NCBI GenBank assembly: GCA_038117225.1
Contig: JAYOFM010000004.1
Location: forward strand, 6,457-70,456
Length of the DNA stretch: 64,000 nt
Direction: 5' to 3'
Source: JAYOFM01 sp038117225
Lineage (GTDB): Bacteria > Pseudomonadota > Alphaproteobacteria > Rhodospirillales > Casp-alpha2
This document shows, one piece after another, positions 9,544 to 18,772 of this stretch. Position 1 is the stretch's first letter. Each line of letters begins with the position of its first letter. A model generated the notes under the pieces. That model was not told the origin of the DNA. It ran no database searches and saw only the letters and a program-made list of their open reading frames with translations. The translations under genes were made by a program, and so were the position numbers.

Positions 9544-11292
9544 TCATGCCGGTTTCACCGGAACGGGTGCCGCCGGCGCGGAAAACGCCGGGGCTTCCTC
9601 GCCGCGCTCGCGCACGGCCGACCCTTCAATATCGTAAATCCTGTCAGCAAGGGTCAGCAGCGACGGCCGCGGCGTCACCAGGACCATGGTGACGCGACCC
9701 TTGAGGCGTTCCAACAGCGTCTTCAGCATGGCATCGCCGGCGCTGTCCATGGCGGTATTGGCTTCGTCGAACAGCAATACCCGAGGCTTGTCGACGAGCG
9801 CCCGGGCGATAGCGATGCGCTGCTTGATGCCGCGCGGCAACTTGTCGGAGGCACCGTCGCCGACCGAGGTTTCATACCCCTGCGGCATGTGCGCGACGAC
9901 ACTATCGAGGCCCAACAGCTTGGCCACGTCGAAGGCATCGTTGACCTTGTCCTCGCGGAACATGGTGATGTTTTCCAGCAAGGTGCCGTTGAATAGCGTG
10001 CCTTCCTGCGGCAGGTACGCGATCTGATGGCGGATGCTGGAACAATCGAATTCACGCAGGTCGAGGCCGTCGGCGAGAACCCGTCCCTCGGTCGGCGGCA
10101 GAATACCCATGGCCAGATACAGCAACGTGGTCTTGCCGCTGGCGTTGCCACCGGAAATTCCAACGGTTTCGCCGGCGTCCACGTTGATGTTTATATTCTC
10201 AAACAGCGGGGCAAGGTCGTCGCCATCCTTGTTTTTGCCATAGGTGAAGGTCATGTTCTCGATCTTCAGATCACCACGGATCGGCGGCAGCTTGGGAAGC
10301 CCCGGCGGTTTTTCCATCTCCATGGTGAACAGTTCGCGAATGCGGTCGCGAGCCAATTCGACCGACTGGAATCGGGTCCAGACACCGACCAGCCGTTGCA
10401 TCGGTTGCATGGAGCGACCGGCTAGCATGGTGCATGCGGCAAGGCCACCAACCGTCAGCTCGCCGTCGATGACGAAGGTCGCGCCATAGCCAACGACGCA
10501 GAACAATACCAATTGCGAGAACAGCGCGCCGACACTGCTGGCGTTCGAGCTGTGCATGGCGACGTGATAGTCGGCATCGGCGCAGGTTTCCTGCAGACGC
10601 TCATAACGGCGCAGCATCTGCTCTTCCATGGCCAGGCCCTTGACCGTGTGCACGCCGCCCAAAACCTCGATGATGAAGCTGAAACGCCGATCATCGGCGT
10701 TCATGCGATTTTCAAGCGATCCCTTCAGCTTCGTGCCGACCCAAACCGCGGTCAGCGTGAACAGCACCATCAGCGTTATCGGCACCATCACCAGATGACC
10801 GGCCAGATATGTCAGCGCGCCCAGGTAAAGGACGGCGAACGGCACGTCGACCAGGGTGATAAAGGTCTGACCCGCATAGTATTCCTTCAACGTGCCGAGG
10901 GCGTCCATGCGTTCCATGTGCACGCCCGAACCGACCCGTTCGTAATCGACTATGTTAGCGCTCAGCAGCCGCTCCAACGCCGCGCACCCCGCCAGGTGAT
11001 CGAAGCGGGCGCCCATCCAGCCAGACACGTAGGAACGACCGAGCCGCAGAAGGGCCTCCAGGATCAGCGCCGTGCCGATGCCGATGACCAATAATATCAA
11101 GGTGCCGGCGGCATCGGATGGAATGATGCGGTCATAGACCTGCAGCAGCGTCAGCGGCATGGCGAGCGCCAACACATTGACGAACAAGGACGCCAGCAAC
11201 AGGTCGAAGATTCCACCCGGCATGGTCGATACCGCGCCGATATGAATCTTTGCCTTGCGAGGCTCCGCGTCCTTTTTACGCCACAATGCCAT
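9544..11292 (-). CDS. Type I secretion ABC permease/ATPase, second subunit, with altered catalytic motifs
   Basis: A 582-residue PrtD/RtxE-like half transporter with membrane helices over roughly residues 25-300 and an ATPase domain from 350. Walker A is intact (GGNASGKTT near 383) and Walker B reads VLLFDEAN near 507, keeping the catalytic Glu. The signature LSGGQ is replaced by LPRGI near 486, and the H-loop His is Pro (VTPRPS near 539, codon CCG). The protein probably pairs with the 1065-residue ABC protein as a heterodimer. It is the first gene of the set, with 279 nt of non-coding sequence upstream that could hold the promoter. Confidence 0.92.
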   Translation of the reverse strand: MALWRKKDAEPRKAKIHIGAVSTMPGGIFDLLLASLFVNVLALAMPLTLLQVYDRIIPSDAAGTLILLVIGIGTALILEALLRLGRSYVSGWMGARFDHLAGCAALERLLSANIVDYERVGSGVHMERMDALGTLKEYYAGQTFITLVDVPFAVLYLGALTYLAGHLVMVPITLMVLFTLTAVWVGTKLKGSLENRMNADDRRFSFIIEVLGGVHTVKGLAMEEQMLRRYERLQETCADADYHVAMHSSNASSVGALFSQLVLFCVVGYGATFVIDGELTVGGLAACTMLAGRSMQPMQRLVGVWTRFQSVELARDRIRELFTMEMEKPPGLPKLPPIRGDLKIENMTFTYGKNKDGDDLAPLFENININVDAGETVGISGGNASGKTTLLYLAMGILPPTEGRVLADGLDLREFDCSSIRHQIAYLPQEGTLFNGTLLENITMFREDKVNDAFDVAKLLGLDSVVAHMPQGYETSVGDGASDKLPRGIKQRIAIARALVDKPRVLLFDEANTAMDSAGDAMLKTLLERLKGRVTMVLVTPRPSLLTLADRIYDIEGSAVRERGEEAPAFSAPAAPVPVKPA

Positions 11293-11571
11293 CTATGACC
11301 CTGCCGTCATTTCTTGCGTCGGTCGCTCGGTTCCAAGGACGTCAGCGGGCACCACGTCGCGCGCGACACCCGGTCGTCCCCACGGAAAGCGATAAAAGAA
11401 TATGTTTAACAATCCATTAGCACCCTTGCGCGGTGCCCGCCTGAAGGCCACATGGAAATACCGAAAAGACGGGCGACATCCCGGTCGTCCGGACGACGCA
11501 TTCCAGGCGCAAACGACGTAGTCTACGCGGAATTCATGACCACAAACTGACGGCGGAATCGGGTCGCTTCG
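11293..11571. other. Intergenic region upstream of the secretion cluster
   Basis: This 279-nt gap separates the first ABC gene from the DUF2927 gene. An AT-rich patch at about 11395-11420 carries TTAA-N7-TTAG at 11406-11420. This is one base away from the TTAA-N7-TTAA form that CtrA binds in alphaproteobacteria. I see no convincing paired -35/-10 boxes, hairpin or small ORF. Confidence 0.4.
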
Positions 11572-12360
11572 CTATAACGTCGAACGCTCAATCAGCAGCT
11601 GCCGCAACGAATTGCCAGCGACCCACAGCGCCGCCTCGCGGCCGAGCGCCACGCGCATGCGTGGCCCGTACAACACCTGCAGCAATATCTCATCGGTTGG
11701 CGCTAATTCGAGTAGCCGGTCATGGTCGCTGAAAATCGAGGGCCGAACCAGGTTGGTATCGTTCGGCAGGCCAAGCGCCTGTGTTATTTCCTCAATGATA
11801 CAATGCCTTATGTGATCATAATTAAGTTGAGAATTAATAACAATTTCAGCCCGTTCAATGTTTCCCGGCTGGCCAACCCAATAGATGAAGAAGCAACGCC
11901 CTGGTCCGCGCAACTGTCGCAGGACCGCCGGCGACACGCCATCGAACGAGATGTTATTGATCCCCTGCCGGGTTGTCAGTGTCAGGCGAATATTCGCAGC
12001 GGGCTGGCTTGATTCGCCGTCCAGCAGCCCGATATCAAGACCGGACAACCTGGCGAGACGGCGCAGATGACTTGCCACGGCATCGCGTATCCAGGGCGGA
12101 ACCTTCCCCCCCTGTTCGGCGATTTCCGAACCACCGGCGGCGTCATACCGAACCGCCACCCTGACCGGCCCGGTCCATTTGGCGACGCGCTGCTGGCGCA
12201 TGGCGCTACCGAGATCGGAACCGAAAACAACCGCGTCGAATGCGCCAAGCAGGCGCGCGACCTCGGCATCGGTATCCAGTTCCGCCGCCGCGAGAGGGTT
12301 AATCCCGACGCCAGAGAAAACCGGAAAAGTGCTGATCAGTAATATAATCGCGGGCACCAT
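11572..12360 (-). CDS. DUF2927 family exported protein (downstream copy)
   Basis: A 262-residue protein with a hydrophobic N-terminal signal (residues 1-26) and a DUF2927-type domain. That domain includes FDAVVFGSD near 41, KWTGPVRVAV near 61 and a two-cysteine core (GRCFFIYW near 155, RHCIIEE near 187). The helix EEITQALGLPND at 190-201 is followed by a region rich in FSDHDRLLEL. The start is placed at 12360, just after the stop of the paralogue upstream (17-nt gap); a longer frame would overlap it. Function is unknown. The EExxQxxGxxN helix matches the spacing of a metzincin zinc site with all ligands changed, as discussed in the findings. Confidence 0.85.
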   Translation of the reverse strand: MVPAIILLISTFPVFSGVGINPLAAAELDTDAEVARLLGAFDAVVFGSDLGSAMRQQRVAKWTGPVRVAVRYDAAGGSEIAEQGGKVPPWIRDAVASHLRRLARLSGLDIGLLDGESSQPAANIRLTLTTRQGINNISFDGVSPAVLRQLRGPGRCFFIYWVGQPGNIERAEIVINSQLNYDHIRHCIIEEITQALGLPNDTNLVRPSIFSDHDRLLELAPTDEILLQVLYGPRMRVALGREAALWVAGNSLRQLLIERSTL

Positions 12361-12376
12361 CGCCCGCCGCCGCGAC

Positions 12377-13162
12377 CTAAGGAATGGCACGATTGAGTTC
12401 CGAAATGACGCTTCGTACCAGCACCATCGCCTCGTCCTTCGGCGCGCCGGGCGCCAGGCGCTTGTCGTATAGCGTGCGAATGAGAACCTGATCGTTGCGA
12501 CTGAACGTGGTCGGTGTCGACTTCTGGTTAAACACCGACGGCATAACCGCGTCGCTGTCATTCGGAAAACCCATGGCCTGTGTCAGCTCTTCCATCAAAC
12601 AGGCGTCGATAGCCTCAATCGGCAACTGATTATTGACGACAATGATCCCCTTGACGATGGCGCCGGATTTGATCGCCCACGTCAGGAAATAGCAGACCCC
12701 CGGCTCAGCCAGTTTCCTCAACAATGCCGGCGGCGCCTCCTTGGCGACAAAGGGCGCGCCCATGGCCAGGCGCGGTAGAAATTTAATGGCAAGGTTCGGC
12801 GGCTTCTTGACCTTCTTGGCATCTTCCGTCGCGACCCCTGTCAACTTGACGAGGACCTTCAAGTGCTTCTGAATCAGCTTGATGTTTTCGGCCGCCGGCC
12901 TCTGTTTCTGAAGCTTAAGTTCCTTGCCGCCACCGGGCTTGTCGATCACCTTGCCCGCCAGCGACGACACGGTAATGCGCAGCGGCTGCAGCCATTTCTT
13001 GATGTAGGTGGACGGCGCGACGCTCTCATACTCCGACTTGAACACAACGGCCTCGAAAAATTTGGTCAAATCCGCGTCGGACGCCTTCTCCGCCGACACC
13101 GGGGCCGGCGACGCGAAGAGCACCGCGGCCGCCAACACCGGCCAGCACGATAGAATACGCAT
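12377..13162 (-). CDS. DUF2927 family exported protein (upstream copy)
   Basis: A 261-residue paralogue of the next gene. It has a clear signal peptide ending near ASPAPVSA (residue 24) and then the same architecture: FFEAVVFKSE, KKWLQPLRITV, a cysteine in EPGVCYFLTW near 157, and a cysteine in IDACLMEE near 188. Next comes the helix EELTQAMGFPND at 191-202, then FSRNDQVLIRTLYDKRL. The middle is more Lys-rich than in the other copy, so the two have diverged. The start is supported by GGAA about 8 nt upstream. The protein is presumably periplasmic; the partner or substrate is not known. Confidence 0.87.
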   Translation of the reverse strand: MRILSCWPVLAAAVLFASPAPVSAEKASDADLTKFFEAVVFKSEYESVAPSTYIKKWLQPLRITVSSLAGKVIDKPGGGKELKLQKQRPAAENIKLIQKHLKVLVKLTGVATEDAKKVKKPPNLAIKFLPRLAMGAPFVAKEAPPALLRKLAEPGVCYFLTWAIKSGAIVKGIIVVNNQLPIEAIDACLMEELTQAMGFPNDSDAVMPSVFNQKSTPTTFSRNDQVLIRTLYDKRLAPGAPKDEAMVLVRSVISELNRAIP

Positions 13163-13235
13163 GGTAATCGTTCCGTATCTCAGTCTCGTGGACAGATGGC
13201 GGCCAGCTTACACGATGCCGGACCGCTGCGCCCAA

Positions 13236-14543
13236 TCAATTGGCGATGATCCAGGATCTGAGCATATTTTCCGCCACCGGTCGGTAGGCGTCGAACCGGT
13301 TGGCTGGCGCCGTATAGGACCAGACATGGGCGACATCACCCGTCGGTCGAGGCAACACCAGTGCCCATTTACGATAGACGCGACCACCGTGATTATAGGT
13401 GGCGACGAATTGACGCCCGGCGAGAGTGACGCCGCGTTTGGAATAGCTGACGGCTTTTTCCCCATCGAATTCAAGACCCGCCGCCGTCTTTCCGAGTTGG
13501 CTCTTCAGATCCTGGAAGGCCATGCGGACCGCGTCCTCGGGCTTGCCTGATTTCGCCGGCTGCACGTTCTGAACGCTGACGATCGCGTCATACGCCGAGG
13601 TCCCCTGGCGGCCGCTGAAGATGGCTGTATAGGCCGCCGATTTTTCCATTTCCCAATCAGCCGGAAAATCAATGGCATAACCGAAACCCGGTTCATTGAA
13701 ACGCTGGCTCGCATTCTTGACGGCTGGCGTCGGTGCCGCTGGCGCCGGACGTCCATCGGCCATCGCCGACGCCTTGGGCGCGGCGTGCAGCGGTTTGGCG
13801 GCGGATGTCGCCGCCCCCGGCGCCGGCGCCGCCACCGCGACGGTATCTGGCCGATCATCGGCGGCGGCTTGAAAGTGGCCAAGCAGCCATTCGAATTCCG
13901 GATGCAGGCGCTCGAAGGCTTGCTTCGGCGCGAAGAACATGAACACGAAATCGGTACGCTTGGCGCGCGCGATGACCAGGCGGACCCGCATCGGACCGGC
14001 TTCGTACAGTGCCTGACGGGCCTCCATGCCGGCGACGGTGGTTTCCGATTCCATCAGTTTACTGGTCCACGGCTTGCCGTCACCCAGGTAGCGTTCGTCC
14101 AACTTGGCAACCATGCTGGCGAGCCCCGTCGACGGGCTTGAGTCGCCGGTCTGCAAATTGATCGCGTATCCACGCCTGGATTGCACCGACAAACCCGCCT
14201 TTCCAGCCAATTCGATGACCCGCGCCCCCGGTGGCACGGGAACGAAGAAGCCGCGTTTCGGATCAACGTACTGGCCCGGTTTAGTGCTTGGCGGCGCGAC
14301 GACCTTACCCGGCGGCGCCGCCATGGCCAGCGGCGTCGCCGGACCGTCCGAGCGCATCAACGCACCTGGCGACACCATCCCGGCCTGGGGCGAATTGCCG
14401 AACGGAGATGGGTCCGGAGCGCCGCTCGGGGCCATCGTGGTTGTCGGTCGCGCGCCGGGCGCGGTTTGTGCCACGGCGGCGTCGATAGCCACGCTGCCGG
14501 CAACAACCAGCGCCGTTGTGAGAACGATGGATTTTTTCAACAT
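13236..14543 (-). CDS. Exported two-domain protein, unknown function
   Basis: A 435-residue protein with a signal peptide (residues 1-25, ending AVAQ). Two related domains joined by a Pro/Ala-rich linker follow, at about 80-215 and 275-435. Each contains an aromatic-rich beta pattern (RGFFVPVPPGARVIELAGKA in the first, GFGYAIDFPADWEME in the second). The second resembles the PsbP/DUF1795-like fold in which an opening FPADW turn is common. I cannot assign a function. It lies 73 nt upstream of the DUF2927 pair on the same strand and may be expressed with it as a periplasmic group. Confidence 0.75.
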   Translation of the reverse strand: MLKKSIVLTTALVVAGSVAIDAAVAQTAPGARPTTTMAPSGAPDPSPFGNSPQAGMVSPGALMRSDGPATPLAMAAPPGKVVAPPSTKPGQYVDPKRGFFVPVPPGARVIELAGKAGLSVQSRRGYAINLQTGDSSPSTGLASMVAKLDERYLGDGKPWTSKLMESETTVAGMEARQALYEAGPMRVRLVIARAKRTDFVFMFFAPKQAFERLHPEFEWLLGHFQAAADDRPDTVAVAAPAPGAATSAAKPLHAAPKASAMADGRPAPAAPTPAVKNASQRFNEPGFGYAIDFPADWEMEKSAAYTAIFSGRQGTSAYDAIVSVQNVQPAKSGKPEDAVRMAFQDLKSQLGKTAAGLEFDGEKAVSYSKRGVTLAGRQFVATYNHGGRVYRKWALVLPRPTGDVAHVWSYTAPANRFDAYRPVAENMLRSWIIAN

Positions 14544-14606
14544 GGGACGAAGCCCTTGATCACGTTTTTCCTACGTGAAGTCTAGGCCGCCATGCTTAAC
14601 AAATCG

Positions 14607-16376
14607 TTACTCCGCCACTTTGATGTCCGGCGCGGACAGGGTTCCCGTTAGGGCAAAATCGGACTTTCGCCGCCCGCCGGCGGCCTCGTCGACAAGTGTC
14701 GCCAAACGCCCCGTCATGGAGTCGTTCGCGAGATCCAGCTTGCCATTGCCAATTATGCTCCACCCGTTCGACTGCATCAGCAGATGATTGCTAATGAGAA
14801 TGCCGCGCGAGACGTTGAAGCTCCCGGCAAACCGGGAAAACGCCAGCGCTTTGGCGTCGCCACGCCCGAGGTCCTGGCGCAGCGCCTCGACCAGGTTTGC
14901 ATTCCGAAGTTCGCCCGCGTCGACGGTAAACATGCCATTGCCACGCAAGGCAGCCAGAAGCTGGGCATTGTCAGCGCCGACGGACAGCAGCTCGAGTTCG
15001 GCCAGGCCCTCGCCCGTGATCGGCACCGGCATTCCCATGGCACCACCCAGTTTGCCGATATCGACACCGCGCATCCTGACGGCGGCGGTCAACGCGGTCA
15101 TGCCTTCGCCATGGCCGAGCGAAACGTCGCCGCGCAGCGTGCCGCCGCCAATCTCGGCCCGCTCAAACTCCAACCGAACCGGCGCGCCGGCCTTGGCGCG
15201 ATCGATGCGGATCACGCCAGCCTTCCCTTCAACGTTGCCGGCGAACACGCGTTCCCACGCGATGCGCACGCCGCCCCGCGATGGATATCCCGCCGCCACC
15301 CGGCCAAGGTCCGCCGTATCATCCATCACGGTCGTCGCCAACAGGCCGAGCGGTTTCAGGTCAAGCGATTGGGCATCAAACGCACCATCGATTTCCCGCC
15401 CCTCGGTTCGCTCGGCAAACGAAATACGCCCCGTGGCCGTCGTCCGACCGAGTTCAATCGTAACGTCCTCAAGTGCCCGGCGCCCGGCATCGATGGTGAG
15501 TTTTCCGTCGATACGCACGACGCCCGGACCCAAGGAATTGGTCGGCAAGCCGGCAAACGTCTCAAGTCCACTGAGGTTACCGGCAAAGACCGTCAACGCC
15601 CCGGACGCAACGAAACCATGTCGCCACGCGGCGCGGCCGATCAGGCTTGCGGTCAAGCCATCGCCGGTTGCCGTCAGCGTCGTCTTGCTGCCCGCGCCGG
15701 TGATAAGATCCGTCGCCGACCCAAGGTCCGCGCGGAGCCGCCATTTGATGTTCCGCCCCGTGGCTTCGCCGTCGAACCGCAACCCGGCGCGGCCGCTGGG
15801 CGGGAGCGGGTTTTTTTTCATCGAAATTCCACTGACGGTAACGACCGAACCACCGGGGCTTTCATCCTCAATGCGGCCATTGCTAAGCATGATTTCGCCA
15901 AGCTCAAGCCCGCGCCACTGCCCCCAGGCGCGGCGAACGAGTTTGTTGTCGGATAACATCGCATCGACGCGGCGCCGCAAAACCGGTTCCTCGATGAGAA
16001 GCCGCTCAATCGCCAAGGCGCCGGTGATCAGTGAAAGTGTACCAAGTGTCACGTCGAGCCGCTTGATCGTCAGCACGTCGCCCGCACTCTCTTGATCGCC
16101 GATCACCACGTCGCGACCGTCAACGCGAACCGACGGCACCAAGGCGAAGTCGATGGGACCGACAAACTTGATCGGTTGGCCGACAATGACGCGGCCGATC
16201 GATCCGACGAACGAGCGGGCCAGGGTTTCGGGCATCACCAACGGCCCCAGCAGGACCAAGACCACGAGCACGCCCAGCAGCCCGGCGATGCCGATCCCCA
16301 GCCATTTCAATGCGGGGAATCGCGACGGTGGCGTCACCGTCGACGACAGTTCGGTGTCCGGCACCAGGTCAAGCAT
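14607..16376 (-). CDS. AsmA family protein
   Basis: A 589-residue AsmA-like protein. One N-terminal membrane helix (about residues 22-45) is followed by a long beta-rich periplasmic region. This has the family hallmarks VDGRDVVIGD near the start and, at the C-terminus, a segment with LRQDLGRGDAKALAFSRF, then NVSRGILISNHLLMQ, then GKLDLANDSMTGRL. AsmA proteins belong to the bridge-like group implicated in outer-membrane lipid homeostasis. ATG at 16376 is preferred, with GGGGGAGGA about 10 nt upstream; a start at 16418 would add residues with no family resemblance. Confidence 0.9.
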   Translation of the reverse strand: MLDLVPDTELSSTVTPPSRFPALKWLGIGIAGLLGVLVVLVLLGPLVMPETLARSFVGSIGRVIVGQPIKFVGPIDFALVPSVRVDGRDVVIGDQESAGDVLTIKRLDVTLGTLSLITGALAIERLLIEEPVLRRRVDAMLSDNKLVRRAWGQWRGLELGEIMLSNGRIEDESPGGSVVTVSGISMKKNPLPPSGRAGLRFDGEATGRNIKWRLRADLGSATDLITGAGSKTTLTATGDGLTASLIGRAAWRHGFVASGALTVFAGNLSGLETFAGLPTNSLGPGVVRIDGKLTIDAGRRALEDVTIELGRTTATGRISFAERTEGREIDGAFDAQSLDLKPLGLLATTVMDDTADLGRVAAGYPSRGGVRIAWERVFAGNVEGKAGVIRIDRAKAGAPVRLEFERAEIGGGTLRGDVSLGHGEGMTALTAAVRMRGVDIGKLGGAMGMPVPITGEGLAELELLSVGADNAQLLAALRGNGMFTVDAGELRNANLVEALRQDLGRGDAKALAFSRFAGSFNVSRGILISNHLLMQSNGWSIIGNGKLDLANDSMTGRLATLVDEAAGGRRKSDFALTGTLSAPDIKVAE

Positions 16377-16561
16377 GGCGCACCGTCCTCCCCCGGTCCG
16401 TGGCGACAAACCGGGCATTACATATTACGACATACGCCATCGAGACTGGCTCCCGGCGCTGGCGCCGTTCTTCCCCGGTCACCATGAACACCGATACCGG
16501 TTTCCATACCATTAACGACCGTCCAATTTAGCCATATGTTTGGAAAACGACGTCCTGCCCG

Positions 16562-16786
16562 TCAGCCGCTTTTCTTAATGACGAACGTCAAGACGCCCCC
16601 GGCGTCATCCGAACGAATCAGTTCGTCGCCCGTGGCCTGGCAAAAATTTTGAAAATCCTCGACCGCGCTAGAATCCGTGGCGAGAACGGTCAAAGTATCA
16701 CCGGCATCCAGGGCCTTTAGCGCGCGTTTCGCCTTGAGGACAGGCAGGGGGCATTTCAAGCCGCGGGCATCCAGTTCCTGATCCAT
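16562..16786 (-). CDS. tusA: TusA-family sulfurtransferase
   Basis: A 74-residue SirA/TusA protein. The persulfide-carrying Cys12 lies in the diagnostic CPxP motif (LKCPLPVLKAK). TusA-like proteins relay sulfur for tRNA thiolation, molybdenum cofactor maturation or dissimilatory sulfur metabolism. ATG at 16786 fits the family length, with AGGA about 11 nt upstream; longer in-frame starts add unrelated residues. It diverges from the TauE-type exporter 286 nt away, and this neighbourhood supports a role in sulfur handling. Assignment to TusA itself rather than a paralogue is tentative. Confidence 0.88.
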   Translation of the reverse strand: MDQELDARGLKCPLPVLKAKRALKALDAGDTLTVLATDSSAVEDFQNFCQATGDELIRSDDAGGVLTFVIKKSG

Positions 16787-17072
16787 CCTGGCCGGTCCTT
16801 TTCCCGGTCCGCACGTTCCCGCACGGCGGTCTATTTCAAACATTATACCAAGTTGCATCGGATCGTGTTGACAGCCGCAAGCGATTACCATAGAAGCCGT
16901 CAGGTAATCCACAACCCTCTCTTCCAAAAAGAGAATTTCCCCGACCTACCCAAGGGGGTCGCCGTGGCCGGCATCGGCATTTCGTTGTACCAGATCGTTG
17001 GGTGCCCATGGAGCGCCGGGGTCGACGGCGATCGACCAACGGCCGATGGTCGCCGTCAAGGCACCCGCTGAG

Positions 17073-17993
17073 ATGCAGATTTACCTGCCCATCGCGGAAA
17101 TTTCGGTCAACGTTTTTCTAATCTTGGGCATGGGCGGCGGTGTCGGCATTTTGTCCGGCCTGTTCGGCGTCGGCGGTGGTTTTCTGATGACACCGCTATT
17201 GATTTTCATCGGCATCCCGCCGGCGGTCGCCGTGGCGACGGAAGCGAACCAGATTGTCGCCAGTTCGGTATCCGGTGTGCTGGCGCATTGGCGCCGCGGC
17301 AATGTCGATTTGAAGATGGGCACGGTCCTGCTCATCGGTGGCATTATCGGGTCGACGTTCGGTGTGTGGCTGTTTACCTGGCTGAAAGGCCTCGGTCAGG
17401 TCGATCTGGTAATCAAACTCTCGTACGTCGTCTTCCTCGGCATTATCGGCTCTTTGATGCTCGTCGAAAGCGGGCGAGCGATCATGAAGAAACGCGCCGG
17501 TGCGGGTGCCATGGGTAAGATCCATCATCACAACTGGATGCATGGGTTGCCGTTAAAAATGCGGTTCCGGCGGTCCAAGTTGTACATCAGCGCCTTGCTG
17601 CCGCTCGCCGTCGGTATTTTCGTGGGTATTTTGTCGGCCATCATGGGTGTCGGCGGCGGCTTCGTCATGGTGCCGGCGATGATCTACCTGCTCGGCATGC
17701 CGACGGTGGTGGTGGTCGGAACCTCGCTGTTCCAGATTATCTTTGTCACCGCCAACGTGACCGTTCTGCAGGCGGTCTCGAATCAGACCGTCGACGTGGT
17801 GCTGGCCATCCTTTTGCTGATCGGTGGCGTTATCGGCGCGCAGATCGGCGCACGCTTCGGCGGCAAGCTGCAGGGCGAGCAGTTACGTGGTCTGCTGGCG
17901 CTGATCGTGCTGGCGGTTTGCATCAAACTCGGTTTCGATCTCATCGTGACACCGTCGGAGTTTTTCTCCCTTGGCGCGGCGGGTGGTCACTGA
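17073..17993 (+). CDS. TauE/SafE-family sulfite/sulfur anion exporter
   Basis: A 306-residue polytopic membrane protein made of two homologous halves. Each carries the TauE/SafE glycine motif (SGLFGVGGGFLMTPLLIF near residue 28 and SAIMGVGGGFVMVPAMIY in the second half). The family exports sulfite or organosulfonates, or moves related anions. The start at 17073 opens directly with MQIYLPIAEISVN as in relatives; a GTG/ATG start further upstream is less likely. Its stop overlaps the ATG of the next gene (TGATG), so translation is coupled. No substrate can be read from the sequence. Confidence 0.92.
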   Translation: MQIYLPIAEISVNVFLILGMGGGVGILSGLFGVGGGFLMTPLLIFIGIPPAVAVATEANQIVASSVSGVLAHWRRGNVDLKMGTVLLIGGIIGSTFGVWLFTWLKGLGQVDLVIKLSYVVFLGIIGSLMLVESGRAIMKKRAGAGAMGKIHHHNWMHGLPLKMRFRRSKLYISALLPLAVGIFVGILSAIMGVGGGFVMVPAMIYLLGMPTVVVVGTSLFQIIFVTANVTVLQAVSNQTVDVVLAILLLIGGVIGAQIGARFGGKLQGEQLRGLLALIVLAVCIKLGFDLIVTPSEFFSLGAAGGH

Positions 17994-18754
17994 TGTGGAG
18001 CGCACGGCCACGTTCCGCGGCTTTGGTGGCGTTCCTGCTGGCGTCACTGGTCGTTGCCACGCCGGCGACGGCACGGGAGATCGTGATCGACTTGTCATCA
18101 CCCGTGGTCAAGGTGACCGCGGGCTTCGCCGGAACGGATATTCTTCTCTACGGCGCCAAACAGGCGGCTGGCGATATTATCGTCGTCATTCGCGGGCCGG
18201 CCAAGAAGCAGGTCGTGCGGCGCAAGGAACAGGTCGGCGGTGTGTGGGTCAACCGGGCCAGCCAGACATTCAAGGCGGTCCCCTCATACTATTGGGTGGC
18301 ATCCAATCGGCAAGACCTCGGCTCCATGCTCAGCACGGAACTGCGGCAAATTCATCAAATTGGTATCGATGAACTGGACTTCGCATTGACCGAAGACGAC
18401 GCCGTCGATTCAGATATTTGGGAATACCGCGACGCCATCAAGCGCATTCACGTCCGCGATGGTCTTTACGGTGGCGCGACGCAGGACCTTATTTTCCTCT
18501 CCGACACCCTGTTCAAGACCAATGTGCGGTTGCCAGCCAATGTCTCCGTCGGTCCGTATGGCGTCGATGTCTATCTGGTTCGCGATGGCGATATCGTCGC
18601 CAGTGAAACAAAGATCCTCAATGTCCGAAAATTCGGCCTCGAGGCTGCGGTTTACGACTTCGCCCACCGTTTCTCGTTCGCCTATGGTATCATCGCCGTC
18701 ATCATCGCCTTGGTCGCCGGTTGGTCGGCCAACGCCGTGTTCCGCAAGCGCTGA
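17993..18754 (+). CDS. TIGR02186-family membrane-anchored protein
   Basis: A 253-residue protein with a signal peptide (ends near PATA, residue 26), a long periplasmic region (EIVIDLSSPVVKVTAGFAGT onward) and a C-terminal membrane helix (AYGIIAVIIALVAGWSANAV). I recognise the TIGR02186 family, uncharacterised and habitually encoded next to TauE-type exporters in alphaproteobacteria. The ATG overlaps the exporter stop codon, which supports a functional pair. The periplasmic domain may gate or select substrate for the exporter, but that is inference. Confidence 0.88.
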   Translation: MWSARPRSAALVAFLLASLVVATPATAREIVIDLSSPVVKVTAGFAGTDILLYGAKQAAGDIIVVIRGPAKKQVVRRKEQVGGVWVNRASQTFKAVPSYYWVASNRQDLGSMLSTELRQIHQIGIDELDFALTEDDAVDSDIWEYRDAIKRIHVRDGLYGGATQDLIFLSDTLFKTNVRLPANVSVGPYGVDVYLVRDGDIVASETKILNVRKFGLEAAVYDFAHRFSFAYGIIAVIIALVAGWSANAVFRKR

Positions 18755-18772
18755 GACCAAGGTGCCGTGACA

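Noticed and set aside
8121..9692. Long plus-strand open frame of about 520 codons opposite the ABC gene
   Set aside because: It is the complement of the Pro/Ala-rich extension. The Gly/Ala-only composition and lack of any motif show it is a shadow of the real minus-strand gene.
14784..16095. Two plus-strand open frames opposite the AsmA gene
   Set aside because: Antisense composition, no ribosome binding site, AsmA features clear on the other strand.
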